Part shown: positions 43,629 to 53,118 of the stretch, in pieces
Position numbering within the stretch: the stretch's first letter is position 1
Layout of the letters: the number at the start of each line of letters is the position of its first letter
From: an uncultured Sphaerochaeta sp.
GTDB taxonomy: Bacteria > Spirochaetota > Spirochaetia > Sphaerochaetales > Sphaerochaetaceae
Direction of reading: 5' to 3'
Assembly: GCF_963666015.1 (NCBI RefSeq)
Contig: NZ_OY762555.1
Span: forward strand, 1,488,001 to 1,552,000
Length of the DNA: 64,000 nucleotides
Program-made: the position numbers and the translations under genes
The notes under the pieces: generated by a model
What the model saw: only the letters and a program-made list of their open reading frames with translations
Databases searched by the model: none
What the model was told of the DNA's origin: nothing

Positions 43629-46343
43629 TCATCGTATTGGACTCCAATTATCCTCTTCAAATATATTTTCATAGACGAAAAAGCTCTTCTCCTCTACGAA
43701 GGAAAATGTATTTCCTTTTACTGGATTCCAGTCGGTGTAATACATCCCAACAGAAGTCTTATCGACCATCTCGGATAAGCTGTTCCCTGTAAAAGGATTT
43801 ATTTCTGATACTTCCAGGTTCTCTATTGCAAGCAAAGGGGTGTCCGAGGTCGTCATAAACGTCGTATCAGTTTTAAGTTCCTCATTTGCATCGAAATCTT
43901 TCACCAAAAGCAGTGCATTGAAATGTGCATATTCTCTCTGGTTTTTGGAGAAGGAAGCAAATGCTGGAGTGTACACGTCCCGTCCATGGTCAGAAAGTAT
44001 GATGATCCGAGTATTATCATACACTCCCATCTCCTTCAGATAATCAAGCCATTCTCCAACTTTTAGTAAAGCTGCAACATTCACATGATACATGGAAATA
44101 TCGAAGTCAGTTGCATCTGGAACCCCTGTAAGTGGTGACTTGGTATTTATCAAATTCTTCTTTGGTTCATACATCGGAGTTTCAAGAAACACTGGTTCGT
44201 GTGTTGTATTGTTATGCATGACGGTGAATGTATTTCCACTCTCAATGACTTCCGTCAAATCATTAAAGAGATACAGAAGCGAATATGCCTTTATGAATCG
44301 CCAATATCTGTCCTTGAAAGTAACCGTCGATAGATATTTCCCCTCATCATAGATGATCGGTTTAAAAAGTGGAGTAACAATTTTAAAAAGACTAAACCGA
44401 GGAAGATATTTGTTGACATAGATACTTGCATCTTCCAAAGTATTTAGTTGTTCAGGATATCTATTAAAGAATACATGGTTGTAGTCTCCTTCCAATTGCG
44501 CTACCTTCATTTGAGGATATTCTCTGAAAGGTGACAAATCACCTTCCCATTGGTAGTTGGGCAATGGAGGATCGGTCATGGTAATTGCATAGCCTGCTTC
44601 TAGAAAATTTTTGGGAAGCATCAATAATGATTCATTATGCTTATCCATCAATCGTTCGTCCGCACGAAGATTCATTCTGTCTGGAGTATACTCATATCCC
44701 GCCATCAAGGGAGGTGTTCCCGTGATAGTGTATGCTCCCGAAGAAACCGTATTGGGATAATAAACAAAACCTTTGTAGGCATCACTTAGACCTGATTGCT
44801 CATCCATCACCATAGGAAAGTATGAGCTTACTGCTCTATCGAGGATAAGAATGAAAACATTTTTGCCTGTGCTGGAAAGTGAATAAACAGGAGCAAGCTC
44901 TTCTTCCAAGCTTATGGTTTGTTCAGACTGTCGATTTACATTCTTTTTGTATGCAGCATATTTCTGTTGAATTTGTATCGAATTATAGACTCCACCACTA
45001 AGGGAGGACATGCCGATTATCACCATCAAGCTAATCAACCAATTCGTTTTTCTAAGTTTAATCAATACTAGAATAACACTTAATATGATCACTATAAGAA
45101 GTATTCCAAATAAGACCAGGTTTGAGGAAGGAAAAACCTTCTCATAATCTTCTATTTGCAGTAACTGATTTACCGTGCCGACGTTGTAATTCAAGAAGAA
45201 TAAATTGGAGTATGCAATCAGAGCTACACTGGAAAAAAATAAAGCAAATATGGCTTTTATCCGATCTCCAAAAAGAAGGTAGAGAAGAGGTATCCATACA
45301 CCAAGCATACCAAAAACTACTAAGAACGTATTTCCAATAAACTGTAATGGGTTGTCAACAGATCCAACAAAAGAAAACTCAATTGGAGAAGATGCAATTA
45401 AGTTCGAAGGAATCAGAAAACCGCAGGCCATGAGAAGAGAAAATAACGATAATCCGAATAAGAGATTTCGCTCCTTGGTTCGTTTACTAAAAGCTTCAAG
45501 AAATAAGTCAAACAAAGAGGAAAATATCTGAATTAACCAAGGAGAAAACACAATACTTAAACTTATAATCGCCATTAGCAGAATCTTTGAAAGAACAATC
45601 CAAGGATTAATAATAACAATACCTACCGATCCAATGATACTCAGTACCGATGCTGTTATATGAATTAGTTTCCATGGATTGCTCATTCTAATGAGTAATG
45701 TCTTTACTAAAGAAAAGAGATTATTTAATGTCCAGTAGAGAACCAGGGCTGCTGGAGATTGATACAACAACACCAAGAACAGTAATGAAATTCCATACAA
45801 TTGAATTTTCTCAGATTTATGAAATCCTTTCGAATAGAGAAAGCCTGCAGCAAGGTTACAGAACGTCATCACTATAGGCAAAACATTAAGATTTATGCCT
45901 CCGATTTTTAGTAATTGATCGGGTACACCAAGATCAGAAATAAGTAAAAACTGTGCCCCTTGTAGTGCTTCCATATGAGACAAAAATTGATATGCTGCAA
46001 TGAAAAATGGTACTTGAATCAACAATCCTAACGAGCTTCTAAGTGCATATACTGGATGATACTTATGTTGCCTATAGAGTGTCGAAAGAATCATAAAACG
46101 CTCATCACCAGAAAAAACTGCACGTATCCGCTCGACTTTCGGTCGAAGTACATTTTTAATGTCTCTCTCTCGTTTTTGTAAAGATTCAGCAATCTGATAC
46201 AGAGGGAAGGTAATCACACTCATAGCAAAACTAAGGCCGATAATTGCTATCCCTTGGTTTTCAAACATCTTATGAATCGTTATGTAGAGAATCTCGATTA
46301 TAGATTCAATGGGGTATATAGTAAGTGTATAAAGAAAACCCAT
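43629..46343 (-). CDS. Fusion of a YidC/Oxa1-like domain with an alkaline-phosphatase-superfamily (sulfatase/LTA-synthase-like) domain
   Basis: A 904-residue membrane protein starting at ATG 46341-46343 behind GGAGAGG. Residues 1-225 look like the five-helix 60-kDa inner-membrane protein domain, including LGLLIQVPFFIAAYQFL and AALVLYWTLNNLFS. Where YidC has its groove arginine, this protein has Ser42 (AIIGLSFAMSVITFPL). About six more helices follow (230-450). Residues ~470-904 are a periplasmic catalytic domain with FILILDRAVSSYF, NTVSSGAYTITG (probable nucleophile region), NNTTHEP and ILSDHGRD (metal site). It probably transfers a phosphoryl or phosphonyl alcohol group to the glycan. It is the first gene of the phosphonate operon. 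Confidence 0.85.
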   Translation of the reverse strand: MGFLYTLTIYPIESIIEILYITIHKMFENQGIAIIGLSFAMSVITFPLYQIAESLQKRERDIKNVLRPKVERIRAVFSGDERFMILSTLYRQHKYHPVYALRSSLGLLIQVPFFIAAYQFLSHMEALQGAQFLLISDLGVPDQLLKIGGINLNVLPIVMTFCNLAAGFLYSKGFHKSEKIQLYGISLLFLVLLYQSPAALVLYWTLNNLFSLVKTLLIRMSNPWKLIHITASVLSIIGSVGIVIINPWIVLSKILLMAIISLSIVFSPWLIQIFSSLFDLFLEAFSKRTKERNLLFGLSLFSLLMACGFLIPSNLIASSPIEFSFVGSVDNPLQFIGNTFLVVFGMLGVWIPLLYLLFGDRIKAIFALFFSSVALIAYSNLFFLNYNVGTVNQLLQIEDYEKVFPSSNLVLFGILLIVIILSVILVLIKLRKTNWLISLMVIIGMSSLSGGVYNSIQIQQKYAAYKKNVNRQSEQTISLEEELAPVYSLSSTGKNVFILILDRAVSSYFPMVMDEQSGLSDAYKGFVYYPNTVSSGAYTITGTPPLMAGYEYTPDRMNLRADERLMDKHNESLLMLPKNFLEAGYAITMTDPPLPNYQWEGDLSPFREYPQMKVAQLEGDYNHVFFNRYPEQLNTLEDASIYVNKYLPRFSLFKIVTPLFKPIIYDEGKYLSTVTFKDRYWRFIKAYSLLYLFNDLTEVIESGNTFTVMHNNTTHEPVFLETPMYEPKKNLINTKSPLTGVPDATDFDISMYHVNVAALLKVGEWLDYLKEMGVYDNTRIIILSDHGRDVYTPAFASFSKNQREYAHFNALLLVKDFDANEELKTDTTFMTTSDTPLLAIENLEVSEINPFTGNSLSEMVDKTSVGMYYTDWNPVKGNTFSFVEEKSFFVYENIFEEDNWSPIR

Positions 46344-46427
46344 AACCTCTCCTGTATCCTGTGACACCCAAGCCCAATTAACAGTACTGTTAGGAAAAAA
46401 CTTATGGAATCATCACAATTAGCGCAA

Positions 46428-46456
46428 ATTATAACTCTGAATTAATGGTTTGTACA
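46428..46456 (-). promoter_or_regulatory. Putative promoter of the phosphonate operon
   Basis: TATAAT (46428-46433 on the minus strand), a 17-bp spacer and TGTACA (46451-46456) form a plausible promoter about 85 bases upstream of the first gene. A 14-bp perfect palindrome TAACAGTACTGTTA (46379-46392) lies in the leader and could be an operator. Confidence 0.5.
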
Positions 46457-46519
46457 AGGTTAAGTAGTATACACTTTACCTGAATAACACTTATCACTAT
46501 CATACTTGCAAGGAGTATC

Positions 46520-47451
46520 ATGTCGGACAAATACTCAGACTTTAAAACCATTCTCAAGAAGCCTTGGCTCTATTACTCCTACTTACTTGTCAAATCATTA
46601 CTTGGCAAGAAAATATCCTCAAAATTCTATGTAGTTCATAAATATCGGTATAAAACAGGAGAAAAACTTAATCTTCAGAACCCAAATCTTTTAATGAGAA
46701 AATCCAATGGCTAAAACTTAACTATCACGACGCACGCTTACCTAAGCTTGTTGATAAAATAGCTGTACGGGACTTTGTGGCATCTACAATTGGATCTGAA
46801 TACCTTATTCCGCTGATAGCCCTTTATGAATCTCCGGACTCTATTGATTTCTCTCTCCTTCCCAACTCCTTCGTACTCAAAACCAATCATGATTCAGGAG
46901 GAGTGTTTATCTGTACAGATAAATCGAAATTTGACAGCTCTGCTGCAAAGAGAATTCTAAAGCATTCTTTTGATACAAACTTCTATTATTCGGGTAGAGA
47001 ATGGCCATATAAAATTTTAGTGCCAAAAATACTTTGCGAAGAATACTTAACTGATGAATCCGGCTATGAATTGAAGGATTATAAATTCTTCTGTTTTCAT
47101 GGAAAAGCAAAAATTATCCAAGTGGATTTTAACCGGTTCTCTAACCATACAAGAAATCCTTACGATACCAACTGGAACTTTCTACCCTATGAAATAGAGT
47201 ATAGAAGTGACCCTTTAACAACTATTCCAAGACCCAAAGTACTTGATACCATGATAACACTCGCAGAAAAACTTGCATGTGATTTCCCTCATGTCCGTGT
47301 GGATCTTTATACCTTCCATGAAAACATCTATTTTGGAAAACTCACCTTCTATCACGGTTCAGGGTGGGAGAGATTCCATCCCGAATCATTTGGCTTGCTT
47401 TTAGGATCGTATATCAATCTACCGAAAAGCCCTAGTAGAGAAAGAGATTAA
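46520..47451 (+). pseudogene. TupA-like ATP-grasp protein with a one-base frameshift
   Basis: Two frames together make a TupA-like ATP-grasp protein of about 310 residues. The first (46520-46714, behind AAGGAG) runs to KLNLQNP and then leaves frame. The second, readable from about 46690, continues FNEKIQWLKL and goes on to LVDKIAVRDFV, HDSGGVFICTD, DESGYELKDYKFFCF and LTFYHGSGWERF. One missing A in the AAA run at 46684-46686 explains the break (expected N-P-K-S-F-N-E-K). TupA-type ligases add amino acids to acidic glycans. It is a paralogue of the C-terminal half of the Wzy fusion at 55.3-57.4 kb. It may be a pseudogene, a phase-variable gene or a sequencing error. Confidence 0.82.
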
Positions 47452-48275
47452 TCCTGCTTGAAAACTGAACTTACCTGCTTCCATATCGATTGTGGCATCT
47501 GCAAGGTTTTATTAAGACCCTTTTCCTGTTCTTCTCTGCTAGGAAGAGACATATAATCGTGATAATAGTGCTCCAAATACAACTCATATTTTTTTGGTAC
47601 CGAAACTTCAACATTTTCATACAGCATTCTCGTTCCATCACCTAACCATTGTCGTGGAATGATATTTTTAACACCATAGCAAGGGCAGACGACATGCACA
47701 GACGGAGCTTCATCAAATGGGTACTTTTTACAAATCTGCTCAAACTCTTGTATGATTGATAATGCTGACCGAAAGAGTAAGAGCTGCTGTACTTCCTGAA
47801 TGATTTTCTTTACCGCTCTTCTCAATGGTGATTTGGCGAAAACCCGTATATGCTTCTTAATCTCAAATTGTTGCATAAGACTGTCTAATTGTGTGACTTG
47901 TAGACTCTTTTCACGAGCACCTTCTGCTGACCCAATAATAGGAAAGATGTCTATATGTAAATGACTGTATCGATAACCAGTTATGGATACCCTAGGGAAC
48001 AACAACACGTATTTGGGATCATTTCTATAGGTAAGTACCGAATATCGTTTCGGTAGGCTATCTTGCAATTTTTGGATTGCTGAATCAAGGAACAAATACG
48101 GAATACCGATATCAATATCCGTATCCCAAGGAATACTCCCTCCATGCCTGACTGTTCCAAGCGCTGTACCATAGAGCACATACCAAGGAATATTATGTGC
48201 ATTCAACACTGAAGCGATGAAAGAGAGCATATCGGTTTCTATCCGTTGAATTTGCCTTGCTGATAGCTGAATCAT
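47448..48275 (-). CDS. LicD-family phosphotransferase
   Basis: A 275-residue LicD/FKRP-type nucleotidyltransferase-fold protein. The core motif is LYGTALGTVRHGGSIPWDTD followed by IDIG; the D-x-D-x-D binds metal. LicD proteins move phosphocholine or related CDP-activated groups onto sugars. Here hydroxyethylphosphonate or another phospho-alcohol is a candidate donor. Its ATG overlaps the flippase stop by four bases, and its 3' end overlaps the convergent TupA gene. Confidence 0.85.
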   Translation of the reverse strand: MIQLSARQIQRIETDMLSFIASVLNAHNIPWYVLYGTALGTVRHGGSIPWDTDIDIGIPYLFLDSAIQKLQDSLPKRYSVLTYRNDPKYVLLFPRVSITGYRYSHLHIDIFPIIGSAEGAREKSLQVTQLDSLMQQFEIKKHIRVFAKSPLRRAVKKIIQEVQQLLLFRSALSIIQEFEQICKKYPFDEAPSVHVVCPCYGVKNIIPRQWLGDGTRMLYENVEVSVPKKYELYLEHYYHDYMSLPSREEQEKGLNKTLQMPQSIWKQVSSVFKQD

Positions 48276-49792
48276 CTCTTCTGTCTCCTCACTATTGAGA
48301 CTAAACGGTTAAAGACGAGTTTCATTTCCAAAAAATTACCAATAGTAAGAATAAAAACCGCAGAAACAGTACATACAACCCCTACTTTTATCGCGGCTAG
48401 CAACCATTGTAAATATGATGATGGAACGTCTACAAGCATAGCATTTCCTATATATACCGCAACTACCACCGATAATGCTGCAAGCATAATTCTGTAGAGA
48501 GAGCGAAATGTTGAGGTATGTGTGATTCTATGGGGAACATACCAAAGAACATCGATTGTTCGATAGATGTCTGATAAAATCAACCCCATTATAATCCCAA
48601 ACATTCCAAAAGGTTTGGCTAAAATAAAAGCTCCGACTACTGCAATCAAGGTTTGAATTATTGTACGCACACGAGTTTTCCTGTAATGGCCTGCAGCTTG
48701 AATCATTGAAGACAGGGGATAGCGTATTACGGAGATAAATAAGCTAAAAGAGAGCAAATAAGCAAGATTTGGTCGCAGATAATTACCATCGGTCATACCT
48801 ATCGTATAGACTTGCAAAAATGGGATGAATAAGACAAACAAACAACTGAAGAGTATAGCCATGACAAGGTAGCAGATATTCTCAAAGTCCGCTAAAGCTC
48901 TCTGTAACGTTGCGTACTCTTTCTTCGCCAGCAACTCTCCAAATGAGGAATAAATTGACCCATTAAGCATGATTTGAACAATACTTCTAACACCTGAAAC
49001 TACGGACATATAAACCGTATATACACTTATGTCAGTATATGGGATTCCAGTTATTGTCATGGCCACTGCAGGAAATGCATGGTGAACTGAGTTCAGAATC
49101 TGCATCAATAAGACATCCCCACGTTGTTGCAATGCATCAGGTCTCGGGTTGGCAGAATAATCGATGTGTGGAAATTTCTTCCGTACATACCAATAGAGAA
49201 TTCCAGATCGAACCAAGATAGTTAAACCTGTAAGTAGTTTAATCCCAATGATACCTACCCTAAGATAGATTGCAGCATAGAGCACGATTACTTTTATGAG
49301 GATACTGAAGCTAGTAGCATAGGCAACTACATATGTCTTCTGAGCTGCAGTGAGCAACACGCGATACTTCGACATCGTAGAAAATTGAAGGACTCCACTG
49401 AGGCCAATTGCCAGAACAAGTAAGAATGTCTCGAGTCTTGAGAGTGGGCTGTTTCCAAGAAAAGCAAATCCAAAGGAAAAAACCAAAACACTACAAGCAA
49501 AGAGAAAGGAGACTTTCTCATAATATAATTTTGATGCACTTAGAATACCATTGATTCCCGTAACATCCTTATTGGCAAAGGGCTTGTAAAGAGCAAAGAT
49601 TGCCGACCCAGCAAGACCTGCCTCGATCAAATTAAAATAAGAGATGAATTGGGTTATTGCATTCGAAATTCCATTGATCTCAGATCCGTAGACTAAGATT
49701 ATTTGCCTTGGAATAATAAGGCCTGAGAGTAGTGTTACGAGACTCAGCAAACCTGTAGCTAATGAGCCATAGACTACGTTCTTGGTTCGCAT
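48272..49792 (-). CDS. Wzx-like polysaccharide flippase
   Basis: A 506-residue, very hydrophobic protein with 12-14 helices, starting MRTKNVVYGSLATGLLSLV. A GLIIPRQIILVYGSEINGIS segment in the first two helices is common in O-antigen/teichoic-type flippases of the MATE/MOP superfamily. It would move lipid-linked repeat units across the inner membrane. It overlaps the glycosyltransferase gene upstream by 19 bases and the LicD gene downstream by four. Confidence 0.86.
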   Translation of the reverse strand: MRTKNVVYGSLATGLLSLVTLLSGLIIPRQIILVYGSEINGISNAITQFISYFNLIEAGLAGSAIFALYKPFANKDVTGINGILSASKLYYEKVSFLFACSVLVFSFGFAFLGNSPLSRLETFLLVLAIGLSGVLQFSTMSKYRVLLTAAQKTYVVAYATSFSILIKVIVLYAAIYLRVGIIGIKLLTGLTILVRSGILYWYVRKKFPHIDYSANPRPDALQQRGDVLLMQILNSVHHAFPAVAMTITGIPYTDISVYTVYMSVVSGVRSIVQIMLNGSIYSSFGELLAKKEYATLQRALADFENICYLVMAILFSCLFVLFIPFLQVYTIGMTDGNYLRPNLAYLLSFSLFISVIRYPLSSMIQAAGHYRKTRVRTIIQTLIAVVGAFILAKPFGMFGIIMGLILSDIYRTIDVLWYVPHRITHTSTFRSLYRIMLAALSVVVAVYIGNAMLVDVPSSYLQWLLAAIKVGVVCTVSAVFILTIGNFLEMKLVFNRLVSIVRRQKR

Positions 49793-50856
49793 GAATGTTT
49801 ACTCCCTATTGATTGTACAACCTCTTTCATCTGCTTCTTTCCATGATAAGCTGTTCCAATACAGAATAGACTCAATTGAAATAACCACCGTTTTCCTGCT
49901 TGCAGTGCTTGAATAAGTATTCTATATGATAACTCGATGTGTGTTGGTTTATATGATATGAGATATGAGCGAATATCATCTTGCTCAAACCTTTTTAAAA
50001 TATTCTCCCGTTCCGCTTTCGTATAAGCCTTGGGTCCAAATCGAAAAACAATCATGCTCTTGAGCAATATAATCAGAATATTTGCAAAGCGCTGCTGATA
50101 AACAATAGGTTCTATCCCCCAACGACTTGAGTATAATCCCAACTCTCGATACACAGTAACTAATGATTCAATATGTTTTAAAGTCACCCTTGACTGCGTA
50201 ATACTGCCTTCATTAATGCAATAGTTATAGAGACATTGATTCAGGATTGCTACTCGTGAGGCACGATCCAGCATGGGAAGTGTCTGCAACTGATCTTCAC
50301 CACTAGATACATGATAGAAGTCGCTATAGTCCTTTTCCCTATCAATGATAGAAAACCGAACAACCTTTTTCCAGAGTTGATTGAGTTTTGTACCCTTCAC
50401 AATCTCACTTTTTAGAAGTTGCATATCCTCTTTTTCGTATACAGATTTCTCAAATTGAGGATATTTACTCGAAATAAATGATCCATCACTTCCTATCAAA
50501 GTATTTCCAAAAACTACAATATCAGGCATATGAGTGTCTATGGCAATATTTACTTGCTCAAGAAGTTCTGGCTCCCAGTAATCATCCGAATCAAGAAAGC
50601 ATGCGTACTCTCCTCTTGCTTTTGTAAGAGCTATACGTCTCGCACTGACCAGCCCTTGATTTTCTTTGTGTATAACTTGAAAGTTACCTGGGTTGGATTC
50701 GACATAAAAATCACATATTTGAGAAGAACCATCGGTTGACCCATCATCTACCAGAATCACTTCATAGTCCGTATAGATTTGTGCAAGGACTGATTCTAGG
50801 CATCTTGCAAGATAGTTCTCTACATTATAGACGGGTATCAATATACTAAAGCGCAC
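49774..50856 (-). CDS. Family 2 glycosyltransferase
   Basis: A 360-residue GT-A glycosyltransferase. The N-terminus is FSILIPVYNVENYLARCLES, with VDDGSTDGS and CFLDSDDYW (the metal-binding D-x-D). The start is taken as GTG 50854-50856, six bases after GGAG; a TTG 12 bases upstream overlaps that binding site. The C-terminal 140 residues are helical and basic, without membrane segments. The sugar donor is not predictable. Confidence 0.87.
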   Translation of the reverse strand: MRFSILIPVYNVENYLARCLESVLAQIYTDYEVILVDDGSTDGSSQICDFYVESNPGNFQVIHKENQGLVSARRIALTKARGEYACFLDSDDYWEPELLEQVNIAIDTHMPDIVVFGNTLIGSDGSFISSKYPQFEKSVYEKEDMQLLKSEIVKGTKLNQLWKKVVRFSIIDREKDYSDFYHVSSGEDQLQTLPMLDRASRVAILNQCLYNYCINEGSITQSRVTLKHIESLVTVYRELGLYSSRWGIEPIVYQQRFANILIILLKSMIVFRFGPKAYTKAERENILKRFEQDDIRSYLISYKPTHIELSYRILIQALQAGKRWLFQLSLFCIGTAYHGKKQMKEVVQSIGSKHSCEPRT

Positions 50857-50949
50857 ATCTTTCTCCAAAATTGCGTACCATCCCTAAAAACAGGCTATGT
50901 ACTGGCAGTATGCCCTGCTCCAGGGAAAACTGCAATGCAAGATAAAAAA

Positions 50950-51753
50950 TCACTCATTCCAATAGGCTTTAAAGTCATGGTGCGTGATTTGCTTTTCAAC
51001 GGGAGGCAATTCCATGTAAGAGCCGTACATGGATGTCAGCAAGGCATCATATCCAAGGGGAACCAGAAATGAACGACCTTCAAATTGCCATGCCTGTGTG
51101 GAGACAAGTACTGAGGTCTCAGCAGACTCTCTCTCTCCATAACCCCAAACCAAGCAACCCATTCGCGATGTTTTTTCTCTATTTACCTCTGCAAGTGTAA
51201 CTATTCTTCTGGCTAAAACACTTGATTGTACTGGAAACAAGAGTATTTTTCCGAAGAAAATCACTACGTTTTGTTTCAGTGTCATAATCGGAGAAATCCT
51301 GGAAAGCTTGGTCTTCAGAATAAGCTGCCAAAAGTGCGTTCTTTGCAAGAGCTTTTTTCGTTGCTTGGTTGGTTCAGGAAGATAATCATAGGGGAAAATA
51401 TCAATATTAACCCCATATTCACTATACTTTTGAAAAGCACCTTCAAAAACTGCAGTGTGCGTATAATATGCTTTTGCATATGGATACCGACAATTTCTGC
51501 TAGTCTGCAAGGAATATATTCTTATGCTATCATGAGAAAAGGATTTTAAAAACTCTTCATACCCCTCTCGTGGCATGGCAATATCGATATCATCATCCCA
51601 AGGAATATACCCATTATGCCTGATAGCACCTATCAGGGTCCCGTGAGTAAGAAAATAGGTGATTTCCCTCTCTTTGCAAAACAGATCAATAGCCTCTAGT
51701 ATTTGGAGTTGAATATCCCTCATTTCTTGTTGATTAACAGGTTTCAGTTGCAT
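50950..51753 (-). CDS. LicD-family phosphotransferase
   Basis: A 267-residue LicD protein, the second in the locus. The core reads THGTLIGAIRHNGYIPWDDD followed by IDIAMPREGYE. A pair of hydrophobic stretches in the middle (about 150-180) could contact the membrane. The C-terminus has the usual YGSYMELPP. It is likely to decorate the glycan with a phospho-alcohol or phosphonate. AAGGA precedes the ATG. Confidence 0.86.
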   Translation of the reverse strand: MQLKPVNQQEMRDIQLQILEAIDLFCKEREITYFLTHGTLIGAIRHNGYIPWDDDIDIAMPREGYEEFLKSFSHDSIRIYSLQTSRNCRYPYAKAYYTHTAVFEGAFQKYSEYGVNIDIFPYDYLPEPTKQRKKLLQRTHFWQLILKTKLSRISPIMTLKQNVVIFFGKILLFPVQSSVLARRIVTLAEVNREKTSRMGCLVWGYGERESAETSVLVSTQAWQFEGRSFLVPLGYDALLTSMYGSYMELPPVEKQITHHDFKAYWNE

Positions 51754-51786
51754 TAGATCATCCTTGTTTCTTCCATAAAGTACACT

Positions 51787-52929
51787 TCATGACCGTCTCA
51801 TATAAGACTTTTCTGTTTCTTCTATGGTTTCAAGCCACTTATTACAGATTGTGTCAGCATCAAGAGTATTTCTCAATTGTGTTGCATGTAGTGCCACCGA
51901 AGAGGCCAGATTTCTATCATCAATAAGTTCTAGCATAGCTGAAGCAAGTACATCCTTATTCTTCCTCTCCACCACTAGGCCATTTATTCGGTTTTGGATT
52001 ACCGTACCACGACCTCCACTATAGTCTGTAGTAACACAAGGAAGGCCCATAGCCATAGCTTCAATCAAAGCATTGGGCATTCCTTCATAATCCGAAGACA
52101 TAACAAACAATTCTGCCTCTTGCATGCGAGTAAACAAGGCGGAATCATTTCCAGGTAAAAAAACAGATGCTCCCAAAGCATGTTCTTGAATACAATGTAT
52201 GAGACGCTCTTTCTCTTCACCTTCACCATAGATCCACAAGGTATAATCAGGGTGCTTCTTGTACACTAAAGCGAAAGCCTCAATCAGAAGCATATGATTT
52301 TTCTGTTTGGTTAATCGACCAGCTGTAATGATTTTTCCACTTCTATTTACCATCCGATTTGGCTCAGGCATCTCTTGTAAATAGAGAGGGTTAGGTATAA
52401 TTACAGCTTTTGGGGTTGCCTTCTTATAATAATACGATTGGGCATTTTTTGTCTGATATACGGCCTTTTTGGCGAGATATCTATGTACGAAATAGAAAAT
52501 TATTTTAGCATGCAGCCCAAAGGTTTTTGAGGTATTAGGATCGTTCCTTTCAGAGACAATCAGTGGTATAGGCAGGCCCAAAGATGCTAGAGCAGTCAAA
52601 AAAGCAGCATATGATATCATTGCAAGCACCGATGCAGGATGGATTTGATTGATAAGCGTTCTAGTCTCCTGTATTAAAAACAGATATCTACCTATCTTGT
52701 TTTTTTTCTGTGAAATATCAATCTCATGTATGGTAATTGCAGGAGAGAGGGGATATGCATGATGACCTTTGGAGAGTGAGATAATATGGACATCCCTACC
52801 ATGATCAACAAAATGGTTGCAAAGAAAAGAAGTCACACGTTCAGCTCCCCCAAATGAGAGACCGGGAATGACAATTACAATTCTTTTATTTGGAGTACTC
52901 GTATCTCGTCTCATCAAAACTACCGACAT
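51787..52929 (-). CDS. Family 4 glycosyltransferase
   Basis: A 380-residue GT-B glycosyltransferase. PGLSFGGAERVTSFL starts the N-terminal domain. The C-terminal donor-binding domain has AGRLTKQKNH and YEGMPNALIEAMAMGLPC with the catalytic E-x-x-x-x-x-x-x-E. Start uncertain: ATG 52927-52929, an in-frame GTG at 52947 and a later ATG in MRRD are possible and none has a good ribosome binding site. It lies 34 bases upstream of the second LicD gene. The donor sugar is unknown. Confidence 0.88.
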   Translation of the reverse strand: MSVVLMRRDTSTPNKRIVIVIPGLSFGGAERVTSFLCNHFVDHGRDVHIISLSKGHHAYPLSPAITIHEIDISQKKNKIGRYLFLIQETRTLINQIHPASVLAMISYAAFLTALASLGLPIPLIVSERNDPNTSKTFGLHAKIIFYFVHRYLAKKAVYQTKNAQSYYYKKATPKAVIIPNPLYLQEMPEPNRMVNRSGKIITAGRLTKQKNHMLLIEAFALVYKKHPDYTLWIYGEGEEKERLIHCIQEHALGASVFLPGNDSALFTRMQEAELFVMSSDYEGMPNALIEAMAMGLPCVTTDYSGGRGTVIQNRINGLVVERKNKDVLASAMLELIDDRNLASSVALHATQLRNTLDADTICNKWLETIEETEKSYMRRS

Positions 52930-53118
52930 CCTTTTTCGATTCTGCACCCTTTACTCATCCATGCATACCAACTGTACAGACTACCGTACCAATATAGGGT
53001 ATTTTACCCAACTCGGGAAAGGACAAAGAGCAAAACCTGGTTCAAAGCACATCATCAGAGGTCATTTCAAGTTTTTCTTGCCTACGCTGTTACACTTCTT
53101 ATGTATGCCTCCGTTGTA

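Noticed and set aside
43629..46343. A normal YidC membrane insertase.
   Set aside because: The groove arginine position is serine, the protein is about 900 residues with a C-terminal catalytic domain, and the gene sits in a glycan operon rather than near rpmH/rnpA.
52997..53009. GGGTA-ttt-TACCC palindrome between the GH112 and GT4 genes as a terminator.
   Set aside because: A 5-bp stem without U-tract, about 110 bases from the GH112 stop; too weak to call.
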